From: Comamonas testosteroni
Lineage (GTDB): Bacteria; Pseudomonadota; Gammaproteobacteria; Burkholderiales; Burkholderiaceae_C
Direction of reading: 5' to 3'
Length of the DNA: 64,000 nucleotides
Assembly: GCF_000761245.1 (NCBI RefSeq)
Contig: NZ_AWOR01000001.1
Coordinates: forward strand, 1 to 64,000
Part shown: positions 34,938-43,716 of the stretch, in pieces
Position numbering within the stretch: the stretch's first letter is position 1
Layout of the letters: each line of letters starts with the position of its first letter
Translations under genes and position numbers: made by a program
The notes under the pieces: generated by a model
The model's input: the letters and a program-made list of their open reading frames with translations, nothing else
Databases searched by the model: none
Told to the model about the DNA's origin: nothing

Positions 34938-35696
34938 TCAGGGATGCCACTGCGTGGCGCGCACAGGGCTGGCGGCCGGCGTGGCGGAATTGCCGGCCAG
35001 CGCATAGGACAGCTTGTTGGCCGCGGCGATCACGGTCCGGGCCAGGGCTTCGAGCCTGGCCTCGGGCAGGCGCGATGAGGGGCCCGAGATGCAGACCGAT
35101 CCCATGAGCCGCCAGTGCATGCCGAACACTGGCGCCGAGACCGTTGCCACACCTTGCTCGCGCTCGCCGATGGAGCAGTGGTAGCCCTTTTGGCGGATCT
35201 GCTCGTAGATCTCGCCGGGCTCGCCCGAGAACGCCAGGATGACGCGGCCCGGCGAGCCTTTGTCCAGTGGCAACCCCTCGCCCATGCGCGCATGGTGGCG
35301 CAGGGCCTGCGGCCCCTCCACGCGTACCAGGCAGGTACGCACATGGCCTTCGCGCACGTAGAAGGCGGCGCTCTCGCCGCTGAGTTGGGTGAGCTCGCGC
35401 AGCGCGGGCTCCAGCACGTTCTGCACATCGAAGCCCGCCTGGTAGCGCGCGCCCAGCCAGCCCGAGGAAGGGCCCAGCCGCCATTCCCCGTCCTCGCGCT
35501 GCACCATGTAGCCCGAGCGGGCCAGCGTGCGCGCCAGCCGCAGCACCGTGGTCTTGTGCAGGCCGCAGCGCCGGCTGAGCTCGGCCAGCGAAAGATGCGA
35601 TTCTCCCAGCGCAAAGGCCTCTAGCAGCTGCAGTGCTCGGGTGACGGCGATGACGCCGTCGCCGGACTTCTGTGCGGATTGGGTGGGGTTGCTCAT
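34938..35696 (-). CDS. IclR-family transcriptional regulator
   Basis: 252 residues. The winged helix-turn-helix is at about residues 18-80 (LSLAELSRRCGLHKTTVLRLARTL in parts), and the effector domain includes SGESAAFYVREG, KGSPGRVILAFSG and the C-terminal SAPVFGMHWRLMGSVCISGPSSR in parts. IclR regulators of this type control catabolic operons next to them. It is divergent from the Bug-RraA-dehydrogenase cassette, with a strong inverted repeat at 35701-35730 between them. Confidence 0.92.
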   Translation of the reverse strand: MSNPTQSAQKSGDGVIAVTRALQLLEAFALGESHLSLAELSRRCGLHKTTVLRLARTLARSGYMVQREDGEWRLGPSSGWLGARYQAGFDVQNVLEPALRELTQLSGESAAFYVREGHVRTCLVRVEGPQALRHHARMGEGLPLDKGSPGRVILAFSGEPGEIYEQIRQKGYHCSIGEREQGVATVSAPVFGMHWRLMGSVCISGPSSRLPEARLEALARTVIAAANKLSYALAGNSATPAASPVRATQWHP

Positions 35697-35700
35697 GATG

Positions 35701-35730
35701 CAATGCGTTTCATTCTACGAAACAGCATTG
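35701..35730. promoter_or_regulatory. Probable IclR operator (inverted repeat)
   Basis: CAATGCGTTTC and GAAACAGCATTG are inverted around ATTCTAC, with one extra A in the right arm. The repeat begins 5 bases upstream of the IclR ATG, so binding would repress the regulator itself, and the site also faces the divergent Bug gene. TTTC/GAAA arms are common in IclR-type sites. Confidence 0.7.
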
Positions 35731-35828
35731 TATGGGTTGAAACGTTTGCCTACAGTCGCCTCCAGCGGTCGGGGATGCCGGCCGCACGCATCAGAACACG
35801 CTTCAAAGCGACCAACAGGAGACAACAG

Positions 35829-36821
35829 ATGAACTTTCGCCCGCTTTCGCGCGCCCTGCATGCCGCTGTGCTCGGCTTCGTGGCTGTAGTCACTCCCTTC
35901 GACGGCGCGCTGGCGCAGCCCGCCTATCCGGCCAAGCCGATCCGCCTGATCGTGCCGTTCCCGCCCGGCGGCGGCACGGACATGATTGCGCGCACCGTGG
36001 CTCAGAAGATGGCCGAGCAGAACAAGTGGAGCGTGGTGGTGGACAACCGCCCCGGCGCGGGCGGCAACCTGGGCGTGGACGCTGCGGCCAAGGCCGCGCC
36101 CGATGGCTACACCCTGGTCATGGGCCAGACCAGCAATCTCGCCATCAACCCCTGGCTCTACGCCAAGCTGCCCTACGACCCGATCAAGAGCCTGGCGCCC
36201 GTGGCCCTGGTGTCCTCGGCGCCCATCGTCATGGCCGCTCCCGCCAACACGCCCTACAAGACCTTTGCCGAGCTGGTGACGGCGGCCAAGGCCAGGCCCG
36301 ATGGCATCACTCTGGGCTATTCGGGCAACGGCACCGTGGCCCATCTGGCGGGCGAGCAGGCCCAGAAGATCTCGGGCATGAGCCTGCGCCATGTGCCCTA
36401 CAAGGGAGCAGGCCAGGCCATGACGGATCTGGTGGGCGGACAGATCGACCTGTACATGTCCGCCATTCCCACGTTGCTGGGCCAGGTGCGCAACGGCAAG
36501 CTGCGGCCCATTGTCGTGACCTCGCTGGCGCGCTCCAGCCAGCTGCCCGACACGCCCACGCTGGCCGAGCTCGGCTACAAGGACTTCGAGGCCAGCTCCT
36601 GGTACGGCGTGCTGGCGCCCGCAGGCACGCCCGAGGCCATCGTGCAGCAGCTCAACAAGGCCATCAACCTGGCTCTGAAGCAGCCCGATGTGGCCGAGAA
36701 GCTGCGCTCCGAGGGCGGCGACGTGCTGGGCGGCACGCCCCAGGCCTTTGCCCAGCTGCTGCGCACCGAGGTGCCGCGCTGGGGCCGCATCGTCAAGGAC
36801 TCGGGCGCCAGCCTGGACTGA
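35829..36821 (+). CDS. Bug/TctC-family periplasmic solute-binding protein (cassette 1)
   Basis: A 330-residue periplasmic binding protein of the tripartite tricarboxylate transporter (Bug) type. A signal peptide ends near ALAQPAYP; the family core follows: YPAKPIRLIVPFPPGGGTD, VVVDNRPGAGGNLGVDA and HVPYKGAGQAMTDLVGGQ. These proteins bind carboxylates or hydroxyacids for TctAB-type membrane subunits, none of which is nearby. The ATG at 35829 has AGGAGACAACAG ahead. It is the first gene of the IclR-controlled cassette and probably brings in the hydroxyacid used by the next two enzymes. Confidence 0.92.
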   Translation: MNFRPLSRALHAAVLGFVAVVTPFDGALAQPAYPAKPIRLIVPFPPGGGTDMIARTVAQKMAEQNKWSVVVDNRPGAGGNLGVDAAAKAAPDGYTLVMGQTSNLAINPWLYAKLPYDPIKSLAPVALVSSAPIVMAAPANTPYKTFAELVTAAKARPDGITLGYSGNGTVAHLAGEQAQKISGMSLRHVPYKGAGQAMTDLVGGQIDLYMSAIPTLLGQVRNGKLRPIVVTSLARSSQLPDTPTLAELGYKDFEASSWYGVLAPAGTPEAIVQQLNKAINLALKQPDVAEKLRSEGGDVLGGTPQAFAQLLRTEVPRWGRIVKDSGASLD

Positions 36822-36831
36822 GGCCGATCGC

Positions 36832-36863
36832 GCCACCACGCCACCACGCCACCGCGCCACCGC
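36832..36863 (+). repeat. 8-bp tandem repeat (4 copies)
   Basis: Four units of GCCACCAC/GCCACCGC in a row, ten bases after the Bug stop. The rest of the 206-base gap to the RraA-like gene is C-rich and shows no gene or clear terminator. Confidence 0.8.
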
Positions 36864-37027
36864 GCTGTCGCGCCAACAAACCACCCACCCAGCACACCTG
36901 CCGCGCCATGCCTGGCGCACATGCCTGGTGCACATGCCCTCGCGGGCAGGGCGCGGTGCGCCCGGCCGCTCCTGCTCCTTCTTCACTTTCACCTCTGCAA
37001 CCGTCCCGAACCGCGGACCTAACCATC

Positions 37028-37714
37028 ATGAGCCAACTTCCAGAAATCATCCGTGACTTCGAGCGCGTCAGCGCCGAGGTCGTCCAGAAGGCCTCGGGCT
37101 TTCAGGCCGCCATCCTTGCCGACGTGGCAGGCCGCCGCGGCACCATGAACGCACGTGTGGCGCCCGTGCACCAGGACATGAAGCTCGCCGGCCCGGCCTT
37201 CACCGTCGAGGTGCGCCCCGGAGACAACCTGATGATCCACGCCGCCATCGCCCTGGCCAAGCCCGGCGATATCCTGGTCATCGACGGCAAGGGAGACCAG
37301 ACTGCGGCCCTGATGGGGACGCTGATGCTCAGCGCCTGCAAGAAGACAGGCCTTGGCGGCGTGATCGTCGATGGCGCGATCCGCGACAAGCTTGAGCTGC
37401 TGGAGCTGGGCTTTGCGGTGTTCAGCGCTGGCTTCAATCCTGCAGGTCCGACCAAGTTCGTGCCCGGTCGCATCAATCACCCCATCTCCTGCGGCGGTGC
37501 GATGGTGAACCCGGGTGACTTGGTGGTGGGCGACGCCGACGGCGTGGTCGTGATCGAGCGCGCCAAGGCGCCCGCCATGCTGGCGCTGGCCGACAGGAAA
37601 GTGGCCGACGAGGCCGCGCGCATCGAGGCCATCGCCCGCGGCGACACGGCCTCGAAGTGGCTGCCCGCGGCGCTGCGCGCGGCCGGCGTGCTCAAGGAAG
37701 GAGAGACGCTGTGA
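37028..37714 (+). CDS. RraA-family / HMG-CHA aldolase-like protein (cassette 1)
   Basis: A 228-residue protein of the RraA / 4-hydroxy-4-methyl-2-oxoglutarate (HMG) / 4-carboxy-4-hydroxy-2-oxoadipate (CHA) aldolase family. The catalytic block VDGAIRD (Arg and metal-binding Asp) is intact, as are PGDNLMIHAAIALAKPGD and VNPGDLVVGDADGVVVI. HMG/CHA aldolases cleave 4-hydroxy-2-oxo acids to pyruvate plus oxaloacetate or pyruvate. The intact site and catabolic context argue for an aldolase or oxaloacetate decarboxylase rather than an RNase E regulator. Its stop overlaps the GTG of the dehydrogenase by four bases. Confidence 0.88.
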   Translation: MSQLPEIIRDFERVSAEVVQKASGFQAAILADVAGRRGTMNARVAPVHQDMKLAGPAFTVEVRPGDNLMIHAAIALAKPGDILVIDGKGDQTAALMGTLMLSACKKTGLGGVIVDGAIRDKLELLELGFAVFSAGFNPAGPTKFVPGRINHPISCGGAMVNPGDLVVGDADGVVVIERAKAPAMLALADRKVADEAARIEAIARGDTASKWLPAALRAAGVLKEGETL

Positions 37715-38634
37715 GCACCATCATCGTCACGGGCGCTGACCTGGCGCAGCAGGCACTGGATCTGCTGCAAGGCCACGACATAGTCTACGCGGGCAAGACG
37801 CCCACCGAGCAAGACCTGGTGGCCCTGTGCCGTCGGCATGATCCCGTCGCCATCATCGTGCGCTACGGCAAGGTGGGGGCCGCGGTCATGGACGCCGGAC
37901 CTTCGCTGAAGGTGATTTCCAAGCACGGCAGTGGCACGGACACCATTGACAAGGACGCGGCCGCGCAGCGCGGCATCGAGGTCGTGGCGGCGGTCGGCGC
38001 CAACGCGGCGGCCGTGGCCGAACAGGCCCTGGCTCTGCTGCTGGCCTGCGCCAAGTCGGTGGTGCAGCTGGACTCGCGCATGCACTGCGGCCATTGGGAC
38101 AAGGCCACGCACAAAAGCCTGGAGCTGGCCGGGCGCACCGTGGGCCTGGTCGGCCTGGGCGCCATAGGCCTGCGTTTTGCGAAGATGGCCGATGCACTGG
38201 GCATGCGCGTGATCGGCTTCGATCCCTTTGCGGGCCAGCTGCCCGGCTACGTGCAGGCCGTGGACCTGGATACGCTGTGGCGCGAAAGCGATGCGATCTC
38301 GCTGCACTGCCCGCTGACCGACGACAACCGCAACCTGCTCAACGCCACAACCCTGGCGTGCTGCAGGCGCGGCGTGATTGTGGTCAACACCGCGCGCGGC
38401 GGTCTCATCGACGAGGCCGCGCTGCTGGCCGCCGTGCAGCAAGGCCAGGTCAGCGCCGCGGGCCTGGACAGCTTTGCCGTCGAGCCCATGGCGGCTGGCC
38501 ACCCGTTCCTGCACCAGCCGGGTTTCATCCTCAGCCCGCACATCGGCGGCGTGACCTCGGATGCCTATGTGAACATGGGCGTGGGAGCGGCGCGCAACGT
38601 GCTGGTGGCGCTGGAGCGCGTCAGCGTCTCCTGA
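37711..38634 (+). CDS. D-2-hydroxyacid dehydrogenase (cassette 1)
   Basis: A 307-residue NAD-dependent D-isomer 2-hydroxyacid dehydrogenase. VGLGAIGLRFA is the nucleotide motif, with NTARGGLIDEAAL (substrate arginine), DSFAVEPMAAGHPF (glutamate) and LSPHIGG (catalytic histidine). It resembles SerA-like enzymes without the regulatory tail. The start is GTG at 37711, supported by AAGGAAGGAG and the four-base overlap with the RraA-like gene. It probably interconverts a 2-hydroxyacid and the 2-oxoacid handled by the aldolase-like partner. Confidence 0.9.
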   Translation: MSTIIVTGADLAQQALDLLQGHDIVYAGKTPTEQDLVALCRRHDPVAIIVRYGKVGAAVMDAGPSLKVISKHGSGTDTIDKDAAAQRGIEVVAAVGANAAAVAEQALALLLACAKSVVQLDSRMHCGHWDKATHKSLELAGRTVGLVGLGAIGLRFAKMADALGMRVIGFDPFAGQLPGYVQAVDLDTLWRESDAISLHCPLTDDNRNLLNATTLACCRRGVIVVNTARGGLIDEAALLAAVQQGQVSAAGLDSFAVEPMAAGHPFLHQPGFILSPHIGGVTSDAYVNMGVGAARNVLVALERVSVS

Positions 38635-38640
38635 GCCGGC

Positions 38641-38830
38641 GCCTATCTCGCAAGGTAGATAAGACTGGTGGTGGGCTTTGCCGCAGGCGGGCCCACCGAC
38701 TTGGCGGCTTGTGCCTTTGCCGGCCATGCCTGCTGGCTGCCGGGCCAGTTCTTCATCGTCGACAAGTGGGGCCCGGGGTCAACACCATTTGGGCCGTACA
38801 GGCCGTGGCAACCTTGGCCGACTGCATGAC
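38641..38830 (+). pseudogene. Decayed remnant of a second Bug/TctC solute-binding gene
   Basis: Reading in frame from 38641 gives AYLAR-stop-IRLVVGFAAGGPTDLAA, then LPGQFFIVDKWGPGS. This matches the Bug N-terminal core (YPA+PIRLVV.F..GG.TD, then Q.VVVDN.PG). After a frame change, VNTIWAVQAVATLADCMT follows the next part of the family (G.NIGA.AVA.A.PDGYT). The start, signal peptide and the last 230 residues are missing. An internal TAG and a frameshift make it non-functional. It abuts the dehydrogenase stop, so cassette 1 once ended with a second binding protein. No gene is seen in the remaining 70 bases before 38899. Confidence 0.72.
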
Positions 38831-38898
38831 GCAGGAGCGCAGGCAGCCGGGCCTCCTTGCGGTCGGGATCTTTGGTGCGTTGAGGGGCGACGGCCCAC

Positions 38899-40017
38899 TC
38901 AGGCAGCGGCCTGCTTGGCGGCGCCGCGATAGCGCTCCAGCCAGTGCGCATAGGGAGCGGGCAGGGTCCAGTCGGGACGGGCAACGCCCAGGCTTTGTGC
39001 CAGCTGGTAGGCGTAGTGCGGATTGGCCAGATGGGCGCGGCCGATCATCACCAGATCGACCTGACCGTCGGCCACGATGCGCTCGGCAACCTGTGGATCA
39101 TCCATGCCCCAGCTCGATGCCACGGGCAGGCCGGCGCTGCGGCCCACACGCTGGGCGATAGGCGCCAGGAAGGCAGGCGTGCCCCAGGGGATCTTCACAT
39201 CGGGAATCACGAAGTTGACGCTGACATTGAGCAGGTCCAGGCCGCGCTCGCGCATCTGGCGCGTGACGGCGATGGATTCCTCCAGGGTTTCTTCGTCGCG
39301 GCCGTCGTACTCGATGACGCCGAAACGCGCTGTCAGCGGCAGATGCTCGGGCCAGACCTCGCGCACCTTGGCCACGGTCTCCAGCAGAAAGCGGGCACGG
39401 TTGCTGAAGCTGCCGCCATAGGCGTCGTCGCGCTGGTTGCTGTGGGGCGAGAAAAAGCTCTGGGCCAGATAGCCGTGGGCAAAGTGCAGCTCCAGCCATT
39501 CGAAGCCGGCTGCAAGGGCGCGGCGGGCTGCCGCGACAAAGTCGTCCTGCACGCGGGCGATGTCCGCAAGCGTCATGGCGCGGGGAACACGCGGCAGACC
39601 GCCGCCAAAGGCGATGGCCGATGGCGCAATCGGCTGCCAGCCGCGGGCATCGCCTTCGGCAATATGGTCGTCGCCTTCCCAGGGATTGTTGGCGCTGGCC
39701 TTGCGTCCGGCATGGCCGATCTGGATGCCGGGCACGGCGCCTGCGGCCTTGATGCCGGCGGCAATGCGCGACATGCCTTCGATCTGGCCGTCGTTCCACA
39801 GACCGGTGCAGTCGGGCGAGATGCGGCCCTCGGGCGACACGCCCGTGGCTTCGACGATCACCAGCCCCGCGCCGCCGCGCGCCATGGAGGCGTAGTGGAC
39901 CTGGTGCCAGTCATTGGTGAGGCCGTCCACGGCGCTGTACTGGCACATCGGCGGAACGGCGATGCGGTTGCGCAGGGTCAGGCTTTTGAGAGTGAAGGGG
40001 GTAAAGAGTGCAGACAT
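38899..40017 (-). CDS. Old Yellow Enzyme-family NADH:flavin oxidoreductase
   Basis: 372 residues, a TIM-barrel FMN enzyme of the OYE family, YqjM/xenobiotic-reductase-like subgroup. AVPPMCQYSAVDG carries the cysteine that tunes FMN in that subgroup, FHAHGYLAQSFFSPHSNQR-like HFAHGYLAQSFFSP and DAYGGSFSNRARF follow, with the C-terminal GRAHLANPHYAY. It reduces activated C=C bonds or nitro compounds with NAD(P)H. The ATG at 40017 (MSALFTPF) fits the family start; an upstream in-frame ATG would add 20 residues. Confidence 0.9.
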   Translation of the reverse strand: MSALFTPFTLKSLTLRNRIAVPPMCQYSAVDGLTNDWHQVHYASMARGGAGLVIVEATGVSPEGRISPDCTGLWNDGQIEGMSRIAAGIKAAGAVPGIQIGHAGRKASANNPWEGDDHIAEGDARGWQPIAPSAIAFGGGLPRVPRAMTLADIARVQDDFVAAARRALAAGFEWLELHFAHGYLAQSFFSPHSNQRDDAYGGSFSNRARFLLETVAKVREVWPEHLPLTARFGVIEYDGRDEETLEESIAVTRQMRERGLDLLNVSVNFVIPDVKIPWGTPAFLAPIAQRVGRSAGLPVASSWGMDDPQVAERIVADGQVDLVMIGRAHLANPHYAYQLAQSLGVARPDWTLPAPYAHWLERYRGAAKQAAA

Positions 40018-40082
40018 GCGGAGTATTGGTGGTGCGAACGGAGTGAGCCGGCAGTCCCGCGGCAAAGCAGGATGCAAAAGGT

Positions 40083-40180
40083 TTGATAGCGCCTATCGCC
40101 TTTCATTGCTTGTTTTCAGAATGAAATTAATCTGAAATTCAATGAATGAAGGTTCTGACAGCTATCAAAAAATCAAGGAC
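40083..40180. repeat. Pair of GATAGC-type short repeats
   Basis: GATAGCGCCTATC at about 40085 on the plus strand and TTTTTTGATAGCTGTCAG on the minus strand (about 40155-40172) face each other. The second overlaps the end of the gene remnant at 40173-40289. They resemble the dispersed family at 9121, 27523 and 34792 only in the GATAGC core, so membership is tentative. Confidence 0.4.
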
Positions 40181-40289
40181 AGCGAGATTCGGAAAACTGC
40201 GGATAAAGGCCCCGGGCAATGATCTGCCTGGAGACGAAGTTTTTGGTGTTGCCCGGCATGAGGTTGGCGGGCCAGTGAATGCTGTGCAT
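40173..40289 (-). pseudogene. Truncated 5' stub of an SRPBCC-like gene
   Basis: A 38-codon reading frame begins MHSIHWPANLMPGNTKNFVS, continues RQIIARGL and ends abruptly at a stop after YPQFSESRCP. The start resembles SRPBCC (polyketide-cyclase/AHSA1-like) proteins that open with IxWPxxFxPGxTDNFVSNEVIVxGL. Only the first strand and turn remain. It is divergent from the LysR gene, the usual place for a LysR target, and breaks off at a dispersed repeat. The rest of the 355-base gap between the OYE and LysR genes shows no other gene. Confidence 0.5.
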
Positions 40290-40372
40290 GCAGGGCTTCT
40301 GTCGAAGGGAATGTGGAAATGATGGGGTCTGTGGTGAAATAAATCCAATCGATATTTCTGATTTGTGAAATC

Positions 40373-41293
40373 ATGCCGACTGATATCAAGAGTCTGGACC
40401 TGAATCTGCTCAAGGCCCTGGATGCGCTGCTGGACGAGCGCAGCGTGACGCGCGCTGCCGAGCGTCTGGCGCTGACCCAGCCGGCGGTCAGCGGCATGCT
40501 GACGCGGCTGCGCGAGAGCTTCGACGACCCCTTGTTCGTGCGCACGCAGCGCGGCATCGCCCCCACGCTGCGCGCGCTGGCACTGGCAGGGCCGCTCAAG
40601 GAGTTGCTGTGCAATGCCGAAGCGCTGCTGCGCCCCCAGGCCTTTGATCCGGCTACGGCACATATGACGCTGCGCATTGCCGCCACGGATTACGCGCTGC
40701 AGGCGGTGGTGCTGCCGTTTCTGGCCGTGTTGCGCCAGCGCGCGCCCGGTCTGTGCGTGGCCGTGGTGCCGGCCCAGCATCTGCCGCTGCACGAGCGGCT
40801 GGAGCGCGGCGACATCGATCTGGCGCTGGTTACGCCGGAGCGCACGGCCCCCGATCTGCATGCGCGCCGACTGTTCGACGAACGCTATGTCTGCGTGATG
40901 CGTCGCGGCCATCCCGATGCGCGCCGGCGCGGCCTGTCGCTAGAGCGCTTCTGCGCTCTGGACCATGCGCTGGTGTCCTATGACGGAGGCAGTTTTCATG
41001 GTGTGACGGACGAGGCGCTGGAGCGCCTGGGACGGAGGCGGCGTGTGGCGCTGTCCGTGACCAGCTTTCTGGTGCTGCCCGAAATCCTGCGCAGCAGCGA
41101 TCTGATTGCCGTCGTGCCGCGGCGTCTGGTCAAGCCCGACCCGGGCCTGGTGGTGCTGGAGCCGCCGCTGGAGATTCCAGGCTTCACCAAGACGGCCGCC
41201 TGGCATGCGCGCACCCATCGCTCTCCTGGGCACCAATGGGCACGGGAGCTGCTGTTCGAGCTGGCGCAGTCCGGCGGGCTGGACGTGGAATGA
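40373..41293 (+). CDS. LysR-family transcriptional regulator
   Basis: 306 residues. The N-terminal helix-turn-helix reads LDLNLLKALDALLDERSVTR in parts, then AAERLALTQPAVSGMLTRLRE and DPLFVRTQRGIAPT; the effector-binding domain follows (IDLALVTPERTAPD, SDLIAVVPRRLV). Its class resembles NodD/PcaQ-like LysR proteins (DLNLL opening). The divergent target seems to have been reduced to the stub at 40173-40289, so it may now control the OYE gene or others. Confidence 0.9.
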   Translation: MPTDIKSLDLNLLKALDALLDERSVTRAAERLALTQPAVSGMLTRLRESFDDPLFVRTQRGIAPTLRALALAGPLKELLCNAEALLRPQAFDPATAHMTLRIAATDYALQAVVLPFLAVLRQRAPGLCVAVVPAQHLPLHERLERGDIDLALVTPERTAPDLHARRLFDERYVCVMRRGHPDARRRGLSLERFCALDHALVSYDGGSFHGVTDEALERLGRRRRVALSVTSFLVLPEILRSSDLIAVVPRRLVKPDPGLVVLEPPLEIPGFTKTAAWHARTHRSPGHQWARELLFELAQSGGLDVE

Positions 41294-41385
41294 GCGCGGC
41301 CCGCAGAAACCGTGGCGGTCTCTGCGGGCCGGGGTGAGGGCAGATTCCTGCCGGGGCCCGGCATGGTGCCAGGCCATTCACATCA

Positions 41386-43119
41386 TCAGTGGCCGGATGC
41401 GCCTGCGGCACCCAGACCGGTTTCCGAACGCACTTGCTGCGCAGGGAACACGGCGCGCTCCTTGGCAGCCTGAGCGCTCTTGTCGAGCACGGAGAACAGC
41501 CACACGCCAAAGAAGCCGATCGCCATGGAGAACAGTGCAGGCGAGGCGTATGGGAACCATGCCGAGCCGGCCGGGTTGCCCAAGGTGCCTTCCCAGACCG
41601 AGGGCGACACAATGGTCAGGCCCACGGAGGAGACCAGACCCAGGAAGCCGCCGATCACGGCGCCCTTGGTGGTGCAGTCTTTCCACAGCACGGACAGCAG
41701 CAGGGGCGGGAAGTTGGCCGAAGCCGCCACGGCAAAGGCCAGCGAGACCATGAAGGCAATGTTCTGCTTCTCGAACACAATGCCCAGCAGCACGGCGACA
41801 AAGCCCAGGCACAGCGTGGTGATGCGCGAAACCCGCAGTTCCGAGGCGCTGTCGGCCTTGCCCTTCTTGATGACGGTGGCGTACAGATCGTGCGAGACGG
41901 CCGAGGCGCCAGACAGCGTCAAACCAGCGACCACAGCCAGAATGGTGGCAAAGGCCACGGCCGAGATGAAGCCGTAGAACACATCGCCGCCCACGCTCTT
42001 GGCCACCAGAACGGCCGCCATATTGGCCGTGCCCGCGCCGCCATGGATCACGCCCTTGGCGGTATCGGCCATTTCAGGATTGGTCAGTACCAGGGTGATG
42101 GCACCAAAACCGATGATGAAGATCAGCACGTAGAAGTAGCCAATCCAGGTCGTGGCCCAGAACACGCTTTTGCGTGCTTCCTTGGCATCAGGCACGGTGA
42201 AGAAGCGCATCAGGATGTGGGGCAGGCCCAGCGTGCCGAACATCAGCGCCATGCCGAAGCTGATGGCGGAGATCGGGTCCTTGATGAAGCCGCCCGGGCC
42301 CATGATGGCCAGGCCCAGTTTCTCTGCGACGGATGGCTCGGCACCGCCATTGGCGGCGATCTGGGTGCGTACCTTCACGCCTTCGGCAAACAATGCTTCG
42401 GGGCTGAAGCCGTATTTGGACAACACCATGAAGCCCATGAAGGTGACGCCGGCCAGCAGCAGGCAGGCCTTGATGATCTGCACCCAGGTAGTGGCCGTCA
42501 TGCCGCCAAACAGCACATAGATCATCATCAGACCGCCGACCAGCACCACGGCAATCCAGTAGTCCAGGCCAAACAGCAGCTTGATCAGCTGGCCTGCGCC
42601 CACCATCTGGGCAATCAGGTAGAAGGCCACCACCACCAGCGTGCCGCAGGAGGCAAAAATCCGGAAGGGCTTTTGCTCGAAACGGTAGCCGGCCACGTCG
42701 GCAAAGGTGAAGCGGCCCAGATTGCGCAGGCGTTCCGCCAGCAGAAAAGTCAGAATCGGCCAGCCCACCAGAAAACCGATGGAGTAGATCAGGCCGTCAT
42801 AGCCGCTGGCCATGACGGAGGCCGAGATGCCGAGGAAGGAGGCGGCGGACATATAGTCGCCCGCAATCGCCAGACCGTTCTGAAAGCCGGTGATGCCGCC
42901 GCCTGCGGTATAGAAGTCGGACGCCGACTTGGTGCGGCCGGCAGCCCATTTGGTGATCCACAGGGTTGCCACCACAAAGGCGGTGAACATGATGATGGCC
43001 GTCCAGTTGGTGGCCTGCTTGGCGGCGTTGCCGACGTCACCGCCGGCGGCCAGCACGGGAGCTGTCGCGACCAGCGCCGCAGCGCCCGCCAGCCATTGGG
43101 AAGAGATGCGCTGCTTCAT
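41386..43119 (-). CDS. actP: Cation/acetate symporter (ActP-type, SSS family)
   Basis: A 577-residue sodium:solute symporter. A short leader precedes about 13 membrane segments; [30 protein letters not shown] in parts and [14 protein letters not shown] are typical of ActP. It would import acetate and other short monocarboxylates with sodium or protons. Its ATG overlaps the stop of the upstream DUF485 gene (ATGA), the standard yjcH-actP arrangement. Acetate uptake fits the acetyl-CoA-oriented metabolism of the region. Confidence 0.92.
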   Translation of the reverse strand: MKQRISSQWLAGAAALVATAPVLAAGGDVGNAAKQATNWTAIIMFTAFVVATLWITKWAAGRTKSASDFYTAGGGITGFQNGLAIAGDYMSAASFLGISASVMASGYDGLIYSIGFLVGWPILTFLLAERLRNLGRFTFADVAGYRFEQKPFRIFASCGTLVVVAFYLIAQMVGAGQLIKLLFGLDYWIAVVLVGGLMMIYVLFGGMTATTWVQIIKACLLLAGVTFMGFMVLSKYGFSPEALFAEGVKVRTQIAANGGAEPSVAEKLGLAIMGPGGFIKDPISAISFGMALMFGTLGLPHILMRFFTVPDAKEARKSVFWATTWIGYFYVLIFIIGFGAITLVLTNPEMADTAKGVIHGGAGTANMAAVLVAKSVGGDVFYGFISAVAFATILAVVAGLTLSGASAVSHDLYATVIKKGKADSASELRVSRITTLCLGFVAVLLGIVFEKQNIAFMVSLAFAVAASANFPPLLLSVLWKDCTTKGAVIGGFLGLVSSVGLTIVSPSVWEGTLGNPAGSAWFPYASPALFSMAIGFFGVWLFSVLDKSAQAAKERAVFPAQQVRSETGLGAAGASGH

Positions 43120-43424
43120 TGCTTGATGCCTTTGAGAATGTCGCGGGTGAGCTGATCAAACTCGTTGTTGGCGCGGCGCACATAGAGGCCGGTAATGATC
43201 ACGGAAAAAATGATGACGCCCATGCCGATGGGAATGCCCAGCGTGGTCACTCCCGCGCCGATGGGCTGCGCCAGGAACTCCTTGTCGAACGCGATCAGCG
43301 CGACATAGCCGTAATACACGATCAGCATCAGAACGGTCAGCGCCAGGCCCAGGCGATTGCGCTTGCGGCGCAGCTGCTGGTAGGCGGGGTTGCTTTGGAT
43401 TGTCTCTATCACCGGGTCTCGCAC
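43116..43424 (-). CDS. DUF485 small membrane protein (YjcH-like)
   Basis: A 102-residue protein with two membrane segments ([22 protein letters not shown] in parts and [19 protein letters not shown]), the DUF485 family that accompanies ActP. The start is GTG at 43424, preceded by AAAGGAGACAAC; longer upstream starts lack a ribosome site. It is co-translated with the symporter and is probably an accessory subunit or stability factor. Confidence 0.9.
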   Translation of the reverse strand: MRDPVIETIQSNPAYQQLRRKRNRLGLALTVLMLIVYYGYVALIAFDKEFLAQPIGAGVTTLGIPIGMGVIIFSVIITGLYVRRANNEFDQLTRDILKGIKQ

Positions 43425-43716
43425 AGCGTTGTCTCCTTTGAAGTTTTCCAGCCTGCCATCCGGTACACGGTGGCTTGCTTGCAACGCATTCTGAGAAGCC
43501 CGTCTGACCGCCTCCTTACTTACGATATCGGTGTTTGCCCCCGGTTTTTCACATCAAAAAAAAACGAATCCGGGTAAGTGCGGAGAGGGTCGGGTAATGC
43601 CCAGTCTTGAATTTTGGAGAAGCTTTTTTTTGTAAGTTAGCGGTCAGTTGTCGCTTTGATATTGGGCAAACAGGTGAGTTGGCAGCGCCTGACATTCCAA
43701 AACCTAGGAGACAAAC
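43425..43716. promoter_or_regulatory. Divergent regulatory region, symporter / MHS transporter
   Basis: 292 bases between divergent transport genes with no reading frame of interest. There are poly-A (around 43556-43564) and poly-T (around 43624-43631) tracts and the short inverted GGGTAATGCCC near 43590. CTAGGAGACAAAC is the ribosome site of the MHS gene. Promoters for both genes must be here, but I cannot place them. Confidence 0.5.

Noticed and set aside
36026..37027. An N-terminal extension of the RraA-like protein through the Bug gene
   Set aside because: It overlaps the Bug coding sequence in another frame and is Arg/Gly-rich. The ATG at 37028 gives the normal family start.
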